DNA of 64,000 nucleotides, from the NCBI GenBank assembly GCA_963753055.1, contig CAVWAP010000001.1:992001-1056000 (forward strand), given 5' to 3'. The translations under genes were made by a program, and so were the position numbers. Shown in pieces: positions 52,944-62,229 of this stretch. This DNA comes from JAUWGC01 sp963753055. GTDB taxonomy: Bacteria > Bacteroidota > Bacteroidia > Bacteroidales > B18-G4. Numbering within the stretch: the first letter of the stretch is position 1; every line of letters begins with the position of its first letter. Below the pieces are notes generated by a model that was not told where the DNA came from, made no database searches, and saw nothing but the letters and a program-made list of their open reading frames with translations.

Positions 52944-53320
52944 CTATTGACTTCTCTCCCCAACATACCTGCCGATCCTGTGGAAAAGTCGCAGCCTGAT
53001 AATGTGCTGGCTCACGTCCAGGTCTTTTTCGGCAGATATCCTTGATGCTTGCCAGATATAGTGAATTTCATAGCGGAATTTTTCTGAATTCTTTACTTTC
53101 AATCCCAATAAGCAATCTTGCCCTCCAGTTATCTTCATTGGCTTCATTTTCCAGGAAAAAGAATCGTTTTTCCATTCGCGCACGAAAAAATATACGTATG
53201 ACCTTTAGTCCACTCGTAGTTGGAAATCAGACCCCTGGGACCTGCATCACCAACGAATGACCACCGGTTCTTGATCCGGAAAGATGCATTGTAATCCAGC
53301 CAGAATTGCTGGTCCACTTT
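52944..53320 (-). pseudogene. DUF2490-family outer-membrane gene remnant
   Basis: From 53320 reading leftward, one frame gives VDQQFWLDYNASFRIKNRWS then FVGDAGPRGLISNYEWTKG, the characteristic opening of DUF2490 proteins (FWLDYN..., GD.GPR). A frame change follows near 53180, then RMEKRFFFLENEANEDNWRARLL, and finally another frame gives YEIHYIWQASRISAEKDLD and HIIRLRLFHRIGR, the family's C-terminal strands. The protein is about half its usual length and needs two frameshifts, so it is non-functional. The 5' end abuts the stop of the DUF2961 gene. Confidence 0.5.
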
Positions 53321-53329
53321 CTTGCCAAT

Positions 53330-54478
53330 TTATCGGATCTCTAGATAGTCTTTTTCCGGCAGATTGGGAAACTTGTTATGTGGTTCGGCCTGGTACCAGA
53401 AAGCAACAGATGAAATATCATCCTGTTGTGGCAAATATCGTCCCCCACTGCGCCATCCCAGTGCCTGGATAGTGATCTTCAGGTCTTTCTTGAATCTCAC
53501 AGGGTCAACAATGTGCCATCGGTATAATCCAAACCTCGTATGGATATCAACAGGGCTGCCTTCAGGCCTGAAAAGATGAAACCCGGCATATGGTGTAGTA
53601 TATTCAGTGTAAGTGCTTTGCCCTTCTTCATCTTTGGCAAGGAATGCATAAGACCCACAAAAATAGTCCTCCGTCCCGGTGCCACAAATACTTGGAAATT
53701 CCTTATCTCCATCAATGTAGAACTTTATTTCTCCTTCGCCCCACCAGCCATCGTTTTTAGAATGCCATAGCATATAACAGCCAACAAAATGTCCCTGCCC
53801 TTTGATACCATCCACGATAGTGTAGACCTCTTTATATGGTAATGGATTTATTCTCCGGAACTGAGCATGAAAGTATGCAGCATCATCAGGGACATCAGTT
53901 AAGGTATAGTCTATTTGATAATACAAAGTCATCTTCTTTTCCCCAATATTCTCCATGGTTATCCGGCAATTCTTTCTGAATGGCATAACCCAATAGCAGT
54001 TAAAGGCACTGCCGACATTTACGCATATTGGCAGCGAGGATATTTGTTTGAATTTATATCCACAAGCAAAAAAATCACCCACCGGAACCTCCACTGAGGG
54101 CTCTTTTTCATCATCCCAATAAATTCGTAAAATTGAATAACGCCAGGTGCCTGATGGGGTCATCCATATATGCTGAATGGCTCCTGATCCATTGATTTCA
54201 GCTAAAGTGGTTTCTTCACCTGCTTCAATGTGGATATAAGGATTGACTTTCCAGCCCTGGCCCAATTCCCTGGCGGCATGGGCAGCACTGCCTTCTTCAA
54301 GTGTCGCCATGCCCCCTTTCCCTTTTTCACCGGTGAAATTTTCCGGACTGATTGAGCGGGTTTCGGCATCGGAAAGCCGGTATAAATTACTCAGATTCGT
54401 ATGAAGTCCATTGAAGTCCTGTCCGAATAAAAAGAATGAAGCCAGGAGAAATACAACAGTTAGCATTAAATTTTTCAT
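53330..54478 (-). CDS. Secreted DUF2961 protein
   Basis: 382 residues from the ATG at 54478, where a signal peptide (MLTVVFLLASFFLFG) begins; the open frame upstream overlaps the peptidase gene. DUF2961 motifs include GSGAIQHIWMTPSG, DDEKEPSVEVPVGDFFACGY, GSAFNCYWVMPFRKNCRI and GTGTEDYFCGSYAF. These proteins have jelly-roll domains and some are glycan-processing enzymes (inulin-lyase-like and difructose-anhydride-related activities have been reported in the wider family). It is separated by 7 bp from the X-Pro peptidase gene, so both are likely in one transcript. Confidence 0.82.
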   Translation of the reverse strand: MKNLMLTVVFLLASFFLFGQDFNGLHTNLSNLYRLSDAETRSISPENFTGEKGKGGMATLEEGSAAHAARELGQGWKVNPYIHIEAGEETTLAEINGSGAIQHIWMTPSGTWRYSILRIYWDDEKEPSVEVPVGDFFACGYKFKQISSLPICVNVGSAFNCYWVMPFRKNCRITMENIGEKKMTLYYQIDYTLTDVPDDAAYFHAQFRRINPLPYKEVYTIVDGIKGQGHFVGCYMLWHSKNDGWWGEGEIKFYIDGDKEFPSICGTGTEDYFCGSYAFLAKDEEGQSTYTEYTTPYAGFHLFRPEGSPVDIHTRFGLYRWHIVDPVRFKKDLKITIQALGWRSGGRYLPQQDDISSVAFWYQAEPHNKFPNLPEKDYLEIR

Positions 54479-54485
54479 GGTTATT

Positions 54486-56336
54486 CTATTTGGGGTTAAT
54501 AAAGGCATCTTTGCCTCCAACGATCGGCAGTGTAAGGCTTGTAGCATCCAGGTCCACTGTCAATTCTGTTCCCGGGTCCGGGTGGAGCGTGAAGTCACGA
54601 TCACTGGAAAATATCATCAGACCTATCTGTTGTCCTTTCGGGATAATCTGATCATCCGGTTGCAGCGTGAAGGTCATTTCATAGAATTTGCCCGGTTCCA
54701 ATGGCTTGCTTTCTGTCAATGATTGATAGTTTTGGGGATCTGCCCAGCCGCGGTTGATTATATTATCAGTGATTTTAGCCCTTCTGCCTTCTGTCCATGG
54801 CAATGATACCAGCCATACAGAGAGGTTGACCGCCGGTTTGCTGGAAGCTACCCGGATAGTGATGCTAGGTGTACCTGAGATATGGATATCTTCTGTTAGC
54901 TCAGGAGTAACAAAGATCAGTCGGTGATTGGTGAATTCAGCATTTGCCAGTGCTGTTCCTGAAAAAGAAAAATTATCAACAATGGTTTCTTCACCCTGCT
55001 CAGCTTCTGGTTCCATTACCAGGCCGCCCCTCTCAGGGGCACCTCCAGTAAGATAAAATGTAACCGGAGATGCTTTAGGATTCGGATAATCCTCATACGA
55101 TGTGGGGTTGGTCCGCTCGTCACTTTCACGAACGATCCAGGCACGGGCATCATCCTCAACCCCATTCTCAACACCATGCAGGTACCGGGTAAACCATTTA
55201 TTCATCATCGACATTGGCGGTGGACCACCATGTCCGCCCTGGTGGTAAAATATCTGGCAGGGAACACCTTTGGCTTTGGCTGCTTCATAGATGCGGAAGC
55301 TGTGTTCAGGCATCACATTCCAATCATTAAAACCATGTGACATTAATAAAGCTGCCTTGAATGGTTCCATGTCGAGCAGGTAATCACGGCCTGCCCAGAA
55401 GTCATTAAGGTCTCCATATATCCTGTCCATTCCTTCTGCCATCTCAGTGTCTCTTATCACTTTATTGCTATATGCCCTTTTCGACTCTTCACCACTATGA
55501 ATAAAATCATAGAGTACATCGATGTCTTCACCCATCCAGCCACCCGGGTGCCTGATCAGGCCATGAGATCTGTAATAATGATAGTAAGAAGTGTTTGGTG
55601 CGATAGGGATGATAGCTTCCAGGCCATCAACACCGGTTGTTGCTGCTGCGACAGGTATGGTTCCATTGTAGGAAGTACCGGTCATTCCAACCTTGCCGGT
55701 ACACCAAAAGGCTTCAACTGTTTCATTGCCTTCACGTTCTGTGTAACCCTTGGCCCTGCCACACAGCCAGTCGATCACTGCTTTAGGTGCAAGTGATTCA
55801 TTATCTCCACCAACAGTTGGAGAACCATCGGAAAGCCCGGTGCCTGGCGATGATGAGTGAACAACGATATAACCACGCGGGATCCAGGTTTCTGTATGTG
55901 ATTTCGAAATGATTGGCCGCTCACCTCTTCGGGTGATTTCAGGGGGATGGACACGCTCTGGTGGAACAGCATTTAATTCTTGCCTGGGATTCCAAAAATA
56001 GTCCTTGGAAGCTGAGGCCACGCCAGCAAAATAGGGGCTTGAAACATATACCACCGGTAGTTTTAGTCCATTATCGGTCTGATACGGCCTGGTAACACCA
56101 ACATGCATCCGGTCAGGCTTGCCATCGCCATCAGTATCAAACTCCGTTTCAACCCAGAGATCGTGCCGGATCCATTGATCAGGATCTTTGAATGCGTCCA
56201 CGATCTGGGCTTCGCCATTTTTAAAGACAGGCACTGCCTTGTCATCATCTGCTTTTTCTTCCTGAGCATAGGAAGGTAATACAATTAAAAATGCAATAAT
56301 AAATAGTGCGAGGTGAATGCAGGAATGGTTTTTCAT
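54486..56336 (-). CDS. X-Pro dipeptidyl-peptidase/CocE-type hydrolase
   Basis: A 616-residue exported serine hydrolase; the signal peptide is IIAFLIVLPSYAQ. GMTGTSYNGTIPVAAA near residue 220 is the nucleophile elbow with the catalytic Ser, SHGFNDWNVMPEHS the acid/loop region and YHQGGHGGPPP holds the catalytic His. The C-terminal beta-domain (FSGTALANAEFTNHRLIFVTP, LEPGKFYEMTFTLQPDDQIIPKGQQIGLMIFSSD) is typical of the X-Pro dipeptidyl peptidase C-terminal region. Substrates could be Pro-containing peptides or acyl esters. It precedes DUF2961 by 7 bp. Confidence 0.88.
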   Translation of the reverse strand: MKNHSCIHLALFIIAFLIVLPSYAQEEKADDDKAVPVFKNGEAQIVDAFKDPDQWIRHDLWVETEFDTDGDGKPDRMHVGVTRPYQTDNGLKLPVVYVSSPYFAGVASASKDYFWNPRQELNAVPPERVHPPEITRRGERPIISKSHTETWIPRGYIVVHSSSPGTGLSDGSPTVGGDNESLAPKAVIDWLCGRAKGYTEREGNETVEAFWCTGKVGMTGTSYNGTIPVAAATTGVDGLEAIIPIAPNTSYYHYYRSHGLIRHPGGWMGEDIDVLYDFIHSGEESKRAYSNKVIRDTEMAEGMDRIYGDLNDFWAGRDYLLDMEPFKAALLMSHGFNDWNVMPEHSFRIYEAAKAKGVPCQIFYHQGGHGGPPPMSMMNKWFTRYLHGVENGVEDDARAWIVRESDERTNPTSYEDYPNPKASPVTFYLTGGAPERGGLVMEPEAEQGEETIVDNFSFSGTALANAEFTNHRLIFVTPELTEDIHISGTPSITIRVASSKPAVNLSVWLVSLPWTEGRRAKITDNIINRGWADPQNYQSLTESKPLEPGKFYEMTFTLQPDDQIIPKGQQIGLMIFSSDRDFTLHPDPGTELTVDLDATSLTLPIVGGKDAFINPK

Positions 56337-56441
56337 GATGTGGATTTTTGGTTGATTAGGTAAATAAAGATAGGCAAAAAATATATATGAAGGAGGTCCC
56401 TCGCTATGTTCGGGATGATAAAAGGTAGCGATGGAAAGATG

Positions 56442-57047
56442 CTAAAACAGTACTCCGATATTGAACATTAAGACATGGCTGTTAGTTCGGTAATCCTCTC
56501 TGAAGTGATTGGTAATCCCTATAGTATAACTGAGGTCGAAATTAAACATGGCCACATCGAATTGAGCCCCCAGGCGGGCACCAAGATTGTAAAAATGCAG
56601 GTTCACTTCGCTCGGCTTGAAGGTATACTTTTCATCTTCAATGGTAAGCCAGCCTTTCAGTGAAAATACATTTGTAATCCCACCGTAAAGGTAGCATCCA
56701 AATATTGGAGTTCTAACCGGTACATATCCCATCAGGACCGGTACTTCAAAACCTCTCATGATGATATTGATGTTTCCATTAAATGGAACTTCCTCAGCTT
56801 CCGGAACAATGATAGTTATTCCTTTCGCCCTGTATGCAAAGTCAATCTCCCCAAACGCTTTCCTGTATTTAATCCTGAACCCTCCTCCAAGTTGAATACC
56901 GGCTAAAATGTCTGATTGGACATCTTCAATTTTATATACCAGTGAACCAGCATTGACACCACCATAAAGTTTAATATGCATCTTTGGACGCTGAGCCATC
57001 ATCAGCATCGGGGCAAGAACTAAAAAAAGAATTAATAGCTTTTTCAT
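56442..57047 (-). CDS. Small outer-membrane beta-barrel protein
   Basis: 201 residues with a signal peptide (LLILFLVLAPMLMMAQ) and about eight alternating beta strands ending with an aromatic residue (VLMFNIGVLF), as required for assembly by the BAM machinery. This is the PorT/OmpA-like small barrel pattern of Bacteroidetes. No ligand or function is indicated. It lies 12 bp downstream of the sulfatase gene on the same strand and may be co-transcribed. The gap of 105 bp to the peptidase gene shows nothing special. Confidence 0.72.
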   Translation of the reverse strand: MKKLLILFLVLAPMLMMAQRPKMHIKLYGGVNAGSLVYKIEDVQSDILAGIQLGGGFRIKYRKAFGEIDFAYRAKGITIIVPEAEEVPFNGNINIIMRGFEVPVLMGYVPVRTPIFGCYLYGGITNVFSLKGWLTIEDEKYTFKPSEVNLHFYNLGARLGAQFDVAMFNFDLSYTIGITNHFREDYRTNSHVLMFNIGVLF

Positions 57048-57058
57048 TTAATTGAGAT

Positions 57059-58672
57059 TTATGCCGGGAATAAGTATTCTTTACCGTCAATATGAAATTT
57101 CTTATCCATAATCCTTGGCCACATTGGCTTATCAGGAAGATTGTCATGCTGCCAATTAAGATGTGTCTCATAAAGTTTTTGAAATAGTTCCGGCATTTCT
57201 TCCTTTAAATTATATGTTTCAGATATATCCTCCTTGATATTGTAGAGTTCTGCCCAGCCATCCCTGGTGCTTAATATCAATTTATAATCACCATCACGGA
57301 TTGCCCATATATGATCAGCCCTCCAGAACAGATGTTCATGCGGCATGCCATTATCTTTGCCGGTTACATAAGGCAATAAGTTAACCCCATCGTATTCGCG
57401 GTCTGCAGGCAATTTTCCACCGGCGTTGATAACTGAAGTTACAAAAATATCCGCTGAAGACACCGGGTGCGAATATTTTGTTCCTGCCGGAATTTTACCT
57501 TTCCATTTCATCATGAATGGAACCTGTATGCCGCCTTCAAACTGGCATAATTTACCTCCTTTGAGTGGCCCGTTATCTGTTGCCTTGGTATAGGAAGCAC
57601 CACCATTGTCACTCAGAAAGAATATCAATGTGTTTTCTTCCAATCCCAGGTCTTTTATCTTCTGATGGATGTCCCCGACAGCATCATCCAGTGCTGAGAT
57701 CATAGCGTAGTAAACCCTTTTATTATCGTCATCAATATCTTCGTACATGCAATAATATTCCACAGGTGCCTGGAAGGGGACATGAGGAGCTGAGAAGGTA
57801 CAATAGAGAAAGAAAGGATCATCTTTGTTTTTTTCAATGAAATCGATGGCCTTGTCACGGAATGCAAATGTCAGGTACCGTTCTTCATATATTTTTTCTC
57901 CCATTTCCAGGATTTCTGCCTCACCATAGCGTCCCATATTCCATTGGTATTGAGCACTGAAAGAGTTATGCTCATGATTAATGATGTGGCTCCAGTGCCT
58001 TTCAGGTGTGTAAAGCGTTGAAGCACCATAGAACCCGTATTGATAGTCAAATCCTCTTTTCAGCGGAACATGGTTCCGGGAAACTCCCAGGTGCCACTTA
58101 CCTACAATTCCGGTAGAATAATTCAATGTCTTCAGGGCTTCTGCCAGGTTGATTTCTGTTGGTGGAACACCCTGCTTTTGAACCTGCCATTCCGCTGGAA
58201 ATTGTGGTTTGGTTTCCATGACAAACTCACCGGTGTTAACAAAGTATTTTCCTGAAAGGTACTCAATCATGTTTGTTGGGTAAAATTCCATGATCTGTGT
58301 TTCAAAACCATACCTGTTCTGAACCCTGCCTGTCATAATTCCTGCACGTGACGGCGCACATGTAGGAGCTGTTACATACCCGGATTCGAAAATGACACCT
58401 TCCTCACCTATCCGGTCAATGCTGGGTGTTGAGATATGGTAGACACCATCATAGGCTGATACTTCATACCTCCCCAGGTCATCAGCAACAATAAGTACAA
58501 TATTTGGCGGGCTTGCATTTTTACCCGGCTTTGAAGTTTCCAGGTACTGCTCCTTGCCTTTTTTCATATCCTTATCCCAGTGTATCCGCCATTTCATCCT
58601 GGTAACGGATAGGGGATAGCAGCTTGACAGGATTAACAGGAGCAGAAACAGGTAATAAGAGTTTTTGCGCAT
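57059..58672 (-). CDS. Secreted sulfatase (arylsulfatase family)
   Basis: 537 residues with a lipoprotein-like signal (LLLLILSSCYP). IVLIVADDLG near residue 57 holds metal-binding Asp residues; TCAPSRAGIMTGR at 104-116 contains the C/S-x-P-S-R motif, where Cys105 would be oxidised to formylglycine by an anaerobic or aerobic maturase. VGKWHLG and FFLSDNGG are further active-site motifs. It removes sulfate from sulfated glycans; a partner maturase is not in the window. It precedes the barrel gene and follows the carbonic anhydrase gene by 5 bp, so these may be co-transcribed. Confidence 0.9.
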   Translation of the reverse strand: MRKNSYYLFLLLLILSSCYPLSVTRMKWRIHWDKDMKKGKEQYLETSKPGKNASPPNIVLIVADDLGRYEVSAYDGVYHISTPSIDRIGEEGVIFESGYVTAPTCAPSRAGIMTGRVQNRYGFETQIMEFYPTNMIEYLSGKYFVNTGEFVMETKPQFPAEWQVQKQGVPPTEINLAEALKTLNYSTGIVGKWHLGVSRNHVPLKRGFDYQYGFYGASTLYTPERHWSHIINHEHNSFSAQYQWNMGRYGEAEILEMGEKIYEERYLTFAFRDKAIDFIEKNKDDPFFLYCTFSAPHVPFQAPVEYYCMYEDIDDDNKRVYYAMISALDDAVGDIHQKIKDLGLEENTLIFFLSDNGGASYTKATDNGPLKGGKLCQFEGGIQVPFMMKWKGKIPAGTKYSHPVSSADIFVTSVINAGGKLPADREYDGVNLLPYVTGKDNGMPHEHLFWRADHIWAIRDGDYKLILSTRDGWAELYNIKEDISETYNLKEEMPELFQKLYETHLNWQHDNLPDKPMWPRIMDKKFHIDGKEYLFPA

Positions 58673-58677
58673 GATGA

Positions 58678-59331
58678 TTATTTATGATTCCAGAATTCTA
58701 CTTTTCCTGTGGATAAACGATAAATTGCACCGATGATCCTGATTTCATCAGCATCTTCCATTTCTTTAAGGATCGGGCTCTTTTGTCGAATTTCTTTGAT
58801 GGTGTTATTAACATTATGATCAACAACCTTTTGTACATAGTCCGGGTTATTCGCATTCTTTTCTCCCTGAAATCCAGCAGCCATTTCTACCGCAGGTCTT
58901 ATCTTAGATAACAGGGATGTTATATTACCCATTTTCACATCATCGATTGCGGCCTTCACAGCCCCGCAATGGTCGTGGCCCAACACCAGGATCAATTTGG
59001 AGCCTGCTACCTTGCAGGCATATTCCATACTACCCAGAATATCTTCATTTACAATATTTCCTGCTACCTGGGCTATGAACAAGTCCCCGATACCTTCATC
59101 AAAAATATATTCAACCGGAACCCGGCTATCTATACATGACAGGACTATTGCAAGTGGAAATTGCCCCTTGGTGGATCTTTTTGCCTGAAGGATATGATCT
59201 CTATCGATCAGGTTATTGTTTATGAATCGCTGATTTCCTTCCTTAAGCAATTCAATAACATCATCTGGACTAAGGTTCGATTGCTCTTCAGCCGTAATAA
59301 TTTTGTCGCTTTTTTTTGTATTATCATCCAT
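58678..59331 (-). CDS. Beta-class carbonic anhydrase
   Basis: 217 residues. The zinc ligands and catalytic dyad are in LSCIDSRVPVEYIFDEG (Cys and Asp-Arg), and LVLGHDHCGAVKAAID (His and Cys). FIAQVAGNIVNEDILGSMEY is the core of the family. It interconverts CO2 and bicarbonate in the cytoplasm. A CO2 supply for carboxylases such as AccA/AccD elsewhere in the window is plausible, but that is not evidence of a link. The 66-bp gap to the next gene contains three copies of a 7-bp word (59383-59403). Confidence 0.92.
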   Translation of the reverse strand: MDDNTKKSDKIITAEEQSNLSPDDVIELLKEGNQRFINNNLIDRDHILQAKRSTKGQFPLAIVLSCIDSRVPVEYIFDEGIGDLFIAQVAGNIVNEDILGSMEYACKVAGSKLILVLGHDHCGAVKAAIDDVKMGNITSLLSKIRPAVEMAAGFQGEKNANNPDYVQKVVDHNVNNTIKEIRQKSPILKEMEDADEIRIIGAIYRLSTGKVEFWNHK

Positions 59332-59382
59332 ATTTTTCTATAGTAAAGATATGTTTTTTTGCTTTCTGGTCGCTCGCTGCAG

Positions 59383-59403
59383 GCTACAAGCTACAAGCTA
59401 CAA
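59383..59403. repeat. Three 7-bp tandem repeats (GCTACAA)
   Basis: GCTACAA occurs three times in a row at the 3' end of the saccharopine dehydrogenase-like gene, whose stop is inside the last copy. Confidence 0.75.
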
Positions 59404-60528
59404 GTCACTGGTCACTTGAAACTTATATACCACATTCCTCTCCTTTAGCCCATTGAGTATGAAATCAACGCAATTGAATTTCCTGCCGATATATTCCGGT
59501 GGACTGATCCCTTTCCGATCATACATCCCGGCAAGCACCATCCGTGCTGCCATGGTCGCCGCGTACCCGGTTGTCCGGGCCATGGAATGAACCCCGGTGG
59601 CAGCATCATATTCATCATACAGGTCCCACTGATAGCTCGTTTTTATTCCTTCCCGTGTGCCCTGAACAATCACACGCATAACCGTCAGGTCAACTTCACC
59701 TTCTTCCAGCTTCCACAAGGGGAATAATAATTTTTGCGTCAATTCCAGCGGCACCACCTCCTTACTTCCTGCTATTATTGTCTCCTTACTGAACAATCCC
59801 GTATCCCTCAATAACTTAATCTTCTCCACATGCCCGGGATAACGCAAGGTCTTTTCTGACATCTCAGGTGCTTCGATTGTTTTTACCAAACTCCTCAATC
59901 CATCAGAATTGAATGCCTCGAGGGTTCCTGTTTGTTCAAAATCCAATGGCTCCAGCTCACTTAAAGCCTCCAGCTCGATTTCCTCACCAGCCCTGACCAG
60001 CCTGGCAGGACGTACATATTCTTCAATCACGTCGCTGGGAGAGAACACGGCTTTATATTCATAGGGAGGGATCCTGTCTTTTGGTAGCCCACCAACGTAA
60101 ATCTTTACATTCCCAACCTGGTCCAGCTGCTCATTGGCATATCCAACCAGCATATGGCTCATCCCAGGGGCCACACCCATATCACAGATGGCAGTGACTC
60201 CTTTTGATTTAGCCAGTTCATCCAGCAGGAACATATCCTCCGGGTAAAAAGCGATATCCACGACATCTTTACCAGAATCAATAACAGCTTCCAGGGCCTT
60301 AAATCCTATAGAGCCGGGGACAGCGTTAATGACGAGGTCGGCATCAAACACAACTCTTGAAATCGTATCAGGATCAGACAGGTCCGCTTGAACTGTTTTT
60401 ATACCAGACAGTCTGGATAGATTATCCTGGTTTACATCAGCTGCAGTCACTTCATAATCGGCTGCAAGGTCCCGAGCCATCGGGCCACCCACCAATCCGG
60501 CTCCTAATACAACTATTTTATGTTTCAT
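59398..60528 (-). CDS. Saccharopine dehydrogenase-family protein
   Basis: 376 residues with a Rossmann start (HKIVVLGAGLVGGPMARDLA) and NAVPGSIGFKALEAVIDSGKDVVDIAFYPED, the pattern of saccharopine dehydrogenase C-terminal-like or carboxynorspermidine synthase-like NAD(P) proteins. CDMGVAPGMSHMLVGYA is the conserved loop, and RTTGYAATMAARMVLAGMY the end helix. The exact substrate is not clear; in many Bacteroidetes it is annotated as saccharopine dehydrogenase or a lysine biosynthesis protein. The C-terminal ends overlap by 11 bp with the DMT transporter gene, on the same strand. Confidence 0.83.
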   Translation of the reverse strand: MKHKIVVLGAGLVGGPMARDLAADYEVTAADVNQDNLSRLSGIKTVQADLSDPDTISRVVFDADLVINAVPGSIGFKALEAVIDSGKDVVDIAFYPEDMFLLDELAKSKGVTAICDMGVAPGMSHMLVGYANEQLDQVGNVKIYVGGLPKDRIPPYEYKAVFSPSDVIEEYVRPARLVRAGEEIELEALSELEPLDFEQTGTLEAFNSDGLRSLVKTIEAPEMSEKTLRYPGHVEKIKLLRDTGLFSKETIIAGSKEVVPLELTQKLLFPLWKLEEGEVDLTVMRVIVQGTREGIKTSYQWDLYDEYDAATGVHSMARTTGYAATMAARMVLAGMYDRKGISPPEYIGRKFNCVDFILNGLKERNVVYKFQVTSDL

Positions 60529-61441
60529 TTTTTGAAATTAATTTCTTGTTGAACCTGATCTGTGCCAGGAAGACCCCTCCAATGACAATCACCATTCCGA
60601 TAACCTTTCTGCTTGTGAATTGCTCTCCAATAATGAAGAAGGAGAAAATCGCTGTAAAAATTGGGATCAAATTAGAATAGACATTTGCCCTGCTAACACC
60701 TAATCGCCTGATGACCATTGCAAAAAAGATAAATGCCAGGCTGGATGCAAATACAGCCAGGCAAAGAAGTGAAACTACCAACTCTGTGTTAAGCTGAACT
60801 TCTAAAAACCCGTCGGCTTCGAAAATGAAAAAAACAGGAGTGAAATATACCAGTCCAATGATATTCTGCCAGGTGATCAGGGTTAGTGGATTGTATTTTG
60901 ACGCCAGTTTGAGCAGGACGATTGAATAGAATATAGCTGAAAATACAGCGAAGAATAGCAGTAGTACTCCTTCGACCGATGTGATTAAGGTAAAGTTGCT
61001 GGTTACCAGCATGAGCAGTATTCCCAAAAAAGAAATAAATATCCCGATATAATTAAATTTTGTAAGCTTCTCTCTAAGGAAGATATAAGCGAATACTGGT
61101 GTTAAGACAGGAATGAGGGCGATAATCACAGCACTAATAGTTGGAGTTGTCAGTTTTAAACCAAAGTTTTCTCCCAGGAAGTAAAGGAATGGATTGAAAA
61201 ATGACATCAGCAAAAGTAATTTCCAGTCTTCCTTTTTTATCTTTTCCAGCTTGCCTGAAATCTTTATTATGCTGAACATTATTAAAGAAGCAAGTACAAG
61301 TCGAAGAAAAATAGTGGTGATAGGCTGGTAATACTTTAAAACAATGCTGGTCCATACAAAGGACATCCCCCAGAAGATCATGGAGACAATAGCGAATATG
61401 TATACATTGTATTGCTGCGAGGTATGCTTACCTGGAATCAT
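60518..61441 (-). CDS. EamA-type DMT superfamily transporter
   Basis: 307 residues with ten predicted membrane helices in two EamA repeats (for example AIVSMIFWGMSFVWTSIVLKYYQPITTIFLRL and the second repeat FYSIVLLKLASKYNPLTLITWQNIIGL). PVLTPVFAYIFLREKLTKFNYIGIFISFLGILLML is the signature. Substrates of this family include amino acids, nucleosides and other metabolites; not predictable here. Its start overlaps the end of the methyltransferase gene by 4 bp (ATGA), and its end overlaps the dehydrogenase gene by 11 bp, so this is an operon. Confidence 0.86.
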   Translation of the reverse strand: MIPGKHTSQQYNVYIFAIVSMIFWGMSFVWTSIVLKYYQPITTIFLRLVLASLIMFSIIKISGKLEKIKKEDWKLLLLMSFFNPFLYFLGENFGLKLTTPTISAVIIALIPVLTPVFAYIFLREKLTKFNYIGIFISFLGILLMLVTSNFTLITSVEGVLLLFFAVFSAIFYSIVLLKLASKYNPLTLITWQNIIGLVYFTPVFFIFEADGFLEVQLNTELVVSLLCLAVFASSLAFIFFAMVIRRLGVSRANVYSNLIPIFTAIFSFFIIGEQFTSRKVIGMVIVIGGVFLAQIRFNKKLISKNET

Positions 61442-62184
61442 GACCGGTCGTCTTCATGTAGTACTTTCGTATGATGCTTAAGTGTACGAAGTGTCAATGT
61501 GATCACGATAGCTGCCAGCAGTGCCCAGGTTGAGATCCGGTTCCAGTCCATAGTCCTGTAAGTAAAGAAATATCTCAAATGGTCGATAAAGGCAAAACTC
61601 ACGACTATAGCCAGAAAGCCTGAATATTCCCTCCTGAGGATACTCACAAGGGAAAACTTTGTGTCTGAAGGGATGTAATTATTAAATGCTGGAACAAATG
61701 CCGGCACTTTTAAGGACCAGTCCATGTATTCCTTGCCAAACTTGCTTTCCAGGAATCGCTCTTCAGCAAACATGATCCGTTCATAGTATATCCAGAAGAT
61801 CAATGAGACCAGGATGATATAAAACATGTTATAGGTGAACACTGTGATGCCTATCCACATGAAGAAATTCCCCACGTATAATGGATGACGAACGGCAGAA
61901 TAGATGCCTTTTGTATTCAATGTTTCAGCTACCTGCCCGGTAGCTGTATTTCTTCCTGATGTGCCTTTCGGGGTGGTGGCAATGGATACTGCCCTTATGA
62001 ACAATCCTATTGCACTGAGCAGGATAGCTACTGCTGTCAGGGCATACCTCAATTCTACTGGTATTCGCAGGTAATCAGTTTTGTAAATGACCGGGATAGC
62101 GATCAGGAAAAGTAAAATAGGAAAATAGCTCCTGTACCTGAAAAGATAATTCCCGCTTTTTTCAAATGAATGTAATAATGCCAT
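61438..62184 (-). CDS. Isoprenylcysteine methyltransferase-like membrane protein
   Basis: About 248 residues from the ATG at 62184 (one ATG further upstream at 62211 is also open). It has several helices and ends with the ICMT/PEMT motif: GIYSAVRHPLYVGNFFMWIG and ERIMFAEERFLESKFGKEYMDW, where RHP and E-E bind S-adenosylmethionine and lipid substrate. Proteins of this kind in bacteria methylate lipids or small hydrophobic molecules. It is divergent from the sigma factor gene, 45 bp away, and overlaps the DMT transporter gene by 4 bp. Confidence 0.8.
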   Translation of the reverse strand: MALLHSFEKSGNYLFRYRSYFPILLFLIAIPVIYKTDYLRIPVELRYALTAVAILLSAIGLFIRAVSIATTPKGTSGRNTATGQVAETLNTKGIYSAVRHPLYVGNFFMWIGITVFTYNMFYIILVSLIFWIYYERIMFAEERFLESKFGKEYMDWSLKVPAFVPAFNNYIPSDTKFSLVSILRREYSGFLAIVVSFAFIDHLRYFFTYRTMDWNRISTWALLAAIVITLTLRTLKHHTKVLHEDDRS

Positions 62185-62229
62185 CGCCTGGTGCGGATTT
62201 ATTCTACACAAAAATATTGTTTTTTTTTA

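Noticed and set aside
52944..53183. A 79-codon hypothetical gene
   Set aside because: It is the frameshifted C-terminal part of the DUF2490 relic, not an independent gene.
53042..53260. Plus-strand 72-codon frame
   Set aside because: Antisense to the DUF2490 relic and without family features.
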